From CAZAKZ01 sp964485695 (lineage in GTDB: Bacteria > Planctomycetota > JAFGQW01): a DNA stretch of 8,537 nucleotides. The notes beneath the pieces were generated by a model, which saw nothing but the letters and a program-made list of their open reading frames with translations, made no database searches and was not told where the DNA came from. Shown piece after piece: positions 6,399-8,537 of the stretch. The stretch covers positions 1 through 8,537 of the forward strand of contig CAZAKZ010000203.1 in assembly GCA_964485695.1 (NCBI GenBank), given 5' to 3'. Each line of letters starts with the position of its first letter. The stretch's first letter is position 1. Made by a program: the position numbers and the translations under genes.

Positions 6399-8371
6399 CC
6401 TCGAATCTGTTCATGCTCAGGGATTTCGTGGAACGGGGATTCACGGCTTTCGAAATCCCGTACTATTACACCTCGGGCGAAGTGATGGAGGCGGAGATCC
6501 CGCCTGGGTATCAGCCTCTCTTCGGCGGCGTCAAGACCATGAAGCTGTGCTTCAGCGATGCGCCGTTCGATGACCCATCCATCCAGCGAGTGTCCTACGG
6601 CACTCTGGTCCTGGATGCCCTGGGTCGACTTCTCGAGGGGGACCAGAACACGGTGGGACATGCCCTGATCGCACGGGACATCGGTCCCATCGAGGGCGTT
6701 CCAGAACACAAGGACCGGCTGAACGTCCTCAATGCCAAGGTCATCCGATCGACCGCTACCCGGGTCTACCGCCCCATCATCCGTCTCGAGTTCAGCATGC
6801 GGGTCATCTCACAATCGGGCATCCACTCCCAGAACGTGCCTATGTTCTTCGACCTGGAATCCGAACGGGTCGAGGATGGAGCGAGATTCAGGAATTTCCA
6901 GCTCCAGGACGTGGAGGAAATATCCGCGAGCGAGGACACCTTCGTCCTGAAGACCCCGCCCCAGGACGCCCTCGCCAGAGCGGCCAATGCCGCCGTGACC
7001 CATCTGCAGCGGTCCTATCCGGCCCTGGAGGGAGAATCGGGGGACACGCCGACAGTCGTGGATCTCCAGCTGGCCCGGCTCCTGGTTCTCCACGACCCGC
7101 GAGCGGGCGCTCTCATCACCTTCACGGAACGGTCCACCAAGCGGGAATTCAAAATCGCATTCCCGGTGGCAGAGGATCCGAGCCGTATCGCAGCACCTTT
7201 CTGTGCCCACTGTGGCCGGATCAAGACTCACTATTACATATCACATAGCACCGGCGAACTCATCTGCACGGACTGCTCTCTGCTGTGTGTGGGATGCTGG
7301 GATGCATATTCTCTTCAGGAGCAGAATTGCGACACCTGCACCAAGCGGAGGTATTGCCCCTCATGTCTGACCGCCTGTGTCGGGTGTGGAATCCTCGTCT
7401 GTCCCGACCACAGGGAGAGACAGGAGAAAACCGGCAAGGCCCATTGCGAGGAGTGTGCCTCTCAAATCACGAAGGAAGTGACGGAAGAAAAGGAACCGGA
7501 AGTCGAAACGGTCATTCCAGCCCGGGAAAAGGAGGCCCCCGCGGAAAAACCGAATCCTACGGACATCTTCTCCGGACCGAACGACGAGGACGGTATCAAG
7601 GAAATCTCCGCGGACGAGGACGAAACAGCACTCCCCGATATGGCCCTGGATTCACTGGAAGAGGACATCTTCGGTGAGAGCTCCACAGCCCCCGATCCGG
7701 AGACGGAGATTTCGGAGTCCACGGACGCCGTCGATGAGCTGGAGCCCTGGGATGAAGACGCAGAAATCGCCGACGAGGTGGCGGCCTGGGAAAAAGACAA
7801 GCTGGAGGAGAGGTCCTCGGTTGAAAAGCTTCCGGTGGATATCCCGGTGGTTCCGGTGGTTTTGGAAGAGATTCCGTTGGTGGCTGCGGAACCCGAGCTC
7901 GCCAGGGCAGAGGAGCCCCCGTCCGGAGGTGAGGCCGATCCGGACGAGGAGGATTACCCGATCCAGGTGGCCGGCCACAAGGTGGTGAAGTGCGCCTGCC
8001 ACGGTAAACCCAAACCGACGGAAGATCTGCGTATCGATTTTCTTTCGGGTCAGTATTACTGTCCGGACCAGGTGGAACCGTGCAGCCAGTGCGAGCAAGC
8101 CACGGCGCTGGACTTCCTGGACGGCGAACCTTCGCTCTGCTTCTACTGCAGCAACCGTATTTCCATGAACCTCGATCCCGAGGCCGAAGAGATATTTCGC
8201 CGGGAGATCCAGACGATTCTTCCGATGAAATACCGCATCCACAGCTGCAAGATCGCTCGTAGCCCCCACCACCTGGCCTACTATATCAAGCCCTTGGTGG
8301 GGAAGGAGATCATCCTCTACTGGGACCAGTGGACGGACACGCTGCTGGGCGACGATCAGTTCGCCTCCTGA
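6395..8371 (+). CDS. Multi-zinc-cluster protein with acidic linker, 658 aa, partner of the pseudokinase fusion
   Basis: I do not recognise the family. Residues 1-265 form a mixed alpha/beta domain with no motif I can name. Residues 270-354 hold 15 cysteines, with CxxC pairs at 270/273, 291/294, 298/301, 312/315, 321/324, 328/331 and 351/354, plus C336, H339 and H350. This is enough for three or four zinc sites in a RING-, B-box- or LIM-like series. Residues about 360-520 are a low-complexity acidic linker (Glu, Asp, Pro, Ser, Ala), probably disordered. It contains an imperfect repeat DIF...EIS (390-405 and 424-440) and a Pro/Val tract (480-494) encoded by repeated CCGGTGG. A second cluster follows: C533, C535, H536, C556, C563, C566, C582 and C585. 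The last ~70 residues form a closing domain with YRIHSCKIARSPHHLAYYI. There is no signal or membrane segment, so it is presumably cytoplasmic. It is translationally coupled to the fusion gene, which also has a zinc ribbon. Binding of protein or nucleic acid is likely. Catalysis is not evident. Confidence 0.94.
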   Translation: MTSNLFMLRDFVERGFTAFEIPYYYTSGEVMEAEIPPGYQPLFGGVKTMKLCFSDAPFDDPSIQRVSYGTLVLDALGRLLEGDQNTVGHALIARDIGPIEGVPEHKDRLNVLNAKVIRSTATRVYRPIIRLEFSMRVISQSGIHSQNVPMFFDLESERVEDGARFRNFQLQDVEEISASEDTFVLKTPPQDALARAANAAVTHLQRSYPALEGESGDTPTVVDLQLARLLVLHDPRAGALITFTERSTKREFKIAFPVAEDPSRIAAPFCAHCGRIKTHYYISHSTGELICTDCSLLCVGCWDAYSLQEQNCDTCTKRRYCPSCLTACVGCGILVCPDHRERQEKTGKAHCEECASQITKEVTEEKEPEVETVIPAREKEAPAEKPNPTDIFSGPNDEDGIKEISADEDETALPDMALDSLEEDIFGESSTAPDPETEISESTDAVDELEPWDEDAEIADEVAAWEKDKLEERSSVEKLPVDIPVVPVVLEEIPLVAAEPELARAEEPPSGGEADPDEEDYPIQVAGHKVVKCACHGKPKPTEDLRIDFLSGQYYCPDQVEPCSQCEQATALDFLDGEPSLCFYCSNRISMNLDPEAEEIFRREIQTILPMKYRIHSCKIARSPHHLAYYIKPLVGKEIILYWDQWTDTLLGDDQFAS

Positions 8372-8536
8372 AGCCGTCGGAGGCCCTCGAACATGTGAAT
8401 TGCCGTGCCCGCATGGCCCGGAGCATCGCCGTATGATATCTGGATCTCCTCCATCGCCCTGGTGAAAGCCTCGAGCCCGCCCGCAAAGCAATGCCGTTAA
8501 GCCCCCTGCCGTCCTCTCGGCCCCCACCGTGGTCGC
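8356..8536 (-). pseudogene. C-terminal part of an unrecognised gene with an apparent frameshift
   Basis: On the minus strand the frame ending at TGA (8356-8358) reads like real protein, ending GDAPGHAGTAIHMFEGLRRL then QEAN, with GC-rich third positions. Going upstream it meets a TAA at 8497-8499. The neighbouring frame upstream of that reads ATTVGAERTAGGLTA (8536 down to about 8492), which is also protein-like. Removing one base near 8490-8492 joins the two into one continuous product. The sequence thus shows either a disrupted gene or a single-base sequence error at the window edge. The family is not recognised. The 3' end overlaps the upstream multi-zinc gene tail-to-tail by 16 nt. If the frames are not joined, the only ATG-started product would be a 32-aa tail starting MEEIQISYG. 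Confidence 0.45.
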
Positions 8537-8537
8537 G

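Noticed and set aside
3741..8371. Assignment to a known defence system (BREX/Pgl kinase, DISARM SNF2 helicase)
   Set aside because: The kinase and helicase folds recall parts of those systems, but there is no methyltransferase, phosphatase or nuclease partner, and both enzymatic cores look degenerate.
7652..8527. 291-aa minus-strand open frame
   Set aside because: It is mostly antisense to the multi-zinc gene. Only its first few codons coincide with the possible frameshifted gene at the right edge.

Overview
This is a GC-rich bacterial window (roughly 60% G+C by eye) with five intact protein genes, one probable small gene and the broken or misread tail of a further gene. The lineage cannot be fixed from the sequence. 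The genes use Shine-Dalgarno starts, one gene has a sigma70-like promoter, and eukaryote-like kinase and zinc-finger modules are present, as in several large-genome, GC-rich phyla. I see no tRNA, rRNA, CRISPR array, insertion sequence, transposase, integrase or att site.

Layout. Positions 1-241 carry no gene I can support. A minus-strand unit follows: a strong Rho-independent terminator (242-288), a probable 56-aa gene (345-515), a 338-nt non-coding stretch dense in inverted repeats that can fold as a three-way junction (516-853), and a GlmS-like double-SIS sugar-phosphate protein without a glutaminase domain (854-2038). Divergent from this, a GTG-started gene for a 217-aa membrane-anchored protein (2224-2877) meets tail-to-tail, with a 19-nt overlap, a Maf/YhdE-type nucleotide pyrophosphatase (2859-3464, minus). 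The Maf gene has its own promoter near 3517-3544.

The notable part is the two-gene plus-strand operon at 3741-8371. The first gene (885 aa) fuses a protein-kinase fold, a four-cysteine zinc ribbon and a two-lobed SNF2/RapA-like helicase fold. Key catalytic motifs look lost in both enzymatic halves: VAIK Lys to Arg, the catalytic-loop Asn to Arg and DFG to DFE in the kinase, and no GKT Walker A, DEAH to DAAH and no motif VI arginine pair in the helicase. The second gene starts in a 4-nt ATGA overlap. It encodes a 658-aa protein with a novel N-terminal domain, a 15-cysteine cluster containing seven CxxC pairs, a roughly 160-residue acidic linker and a second cysteine cluster of seven Cys. Tight translational coupling suggests the two products act together. 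I infer a scaffold, nucleic-acid-binding or signalling complex built on degenerate enzymes. I recognise no described system with this pair, and its function is unknown.

The operon runs tail-to-tail, with a 16-nt overlap, into a minus-strand coding segment at the right edge whose frame is broken by an apparent single extra base near 8490.
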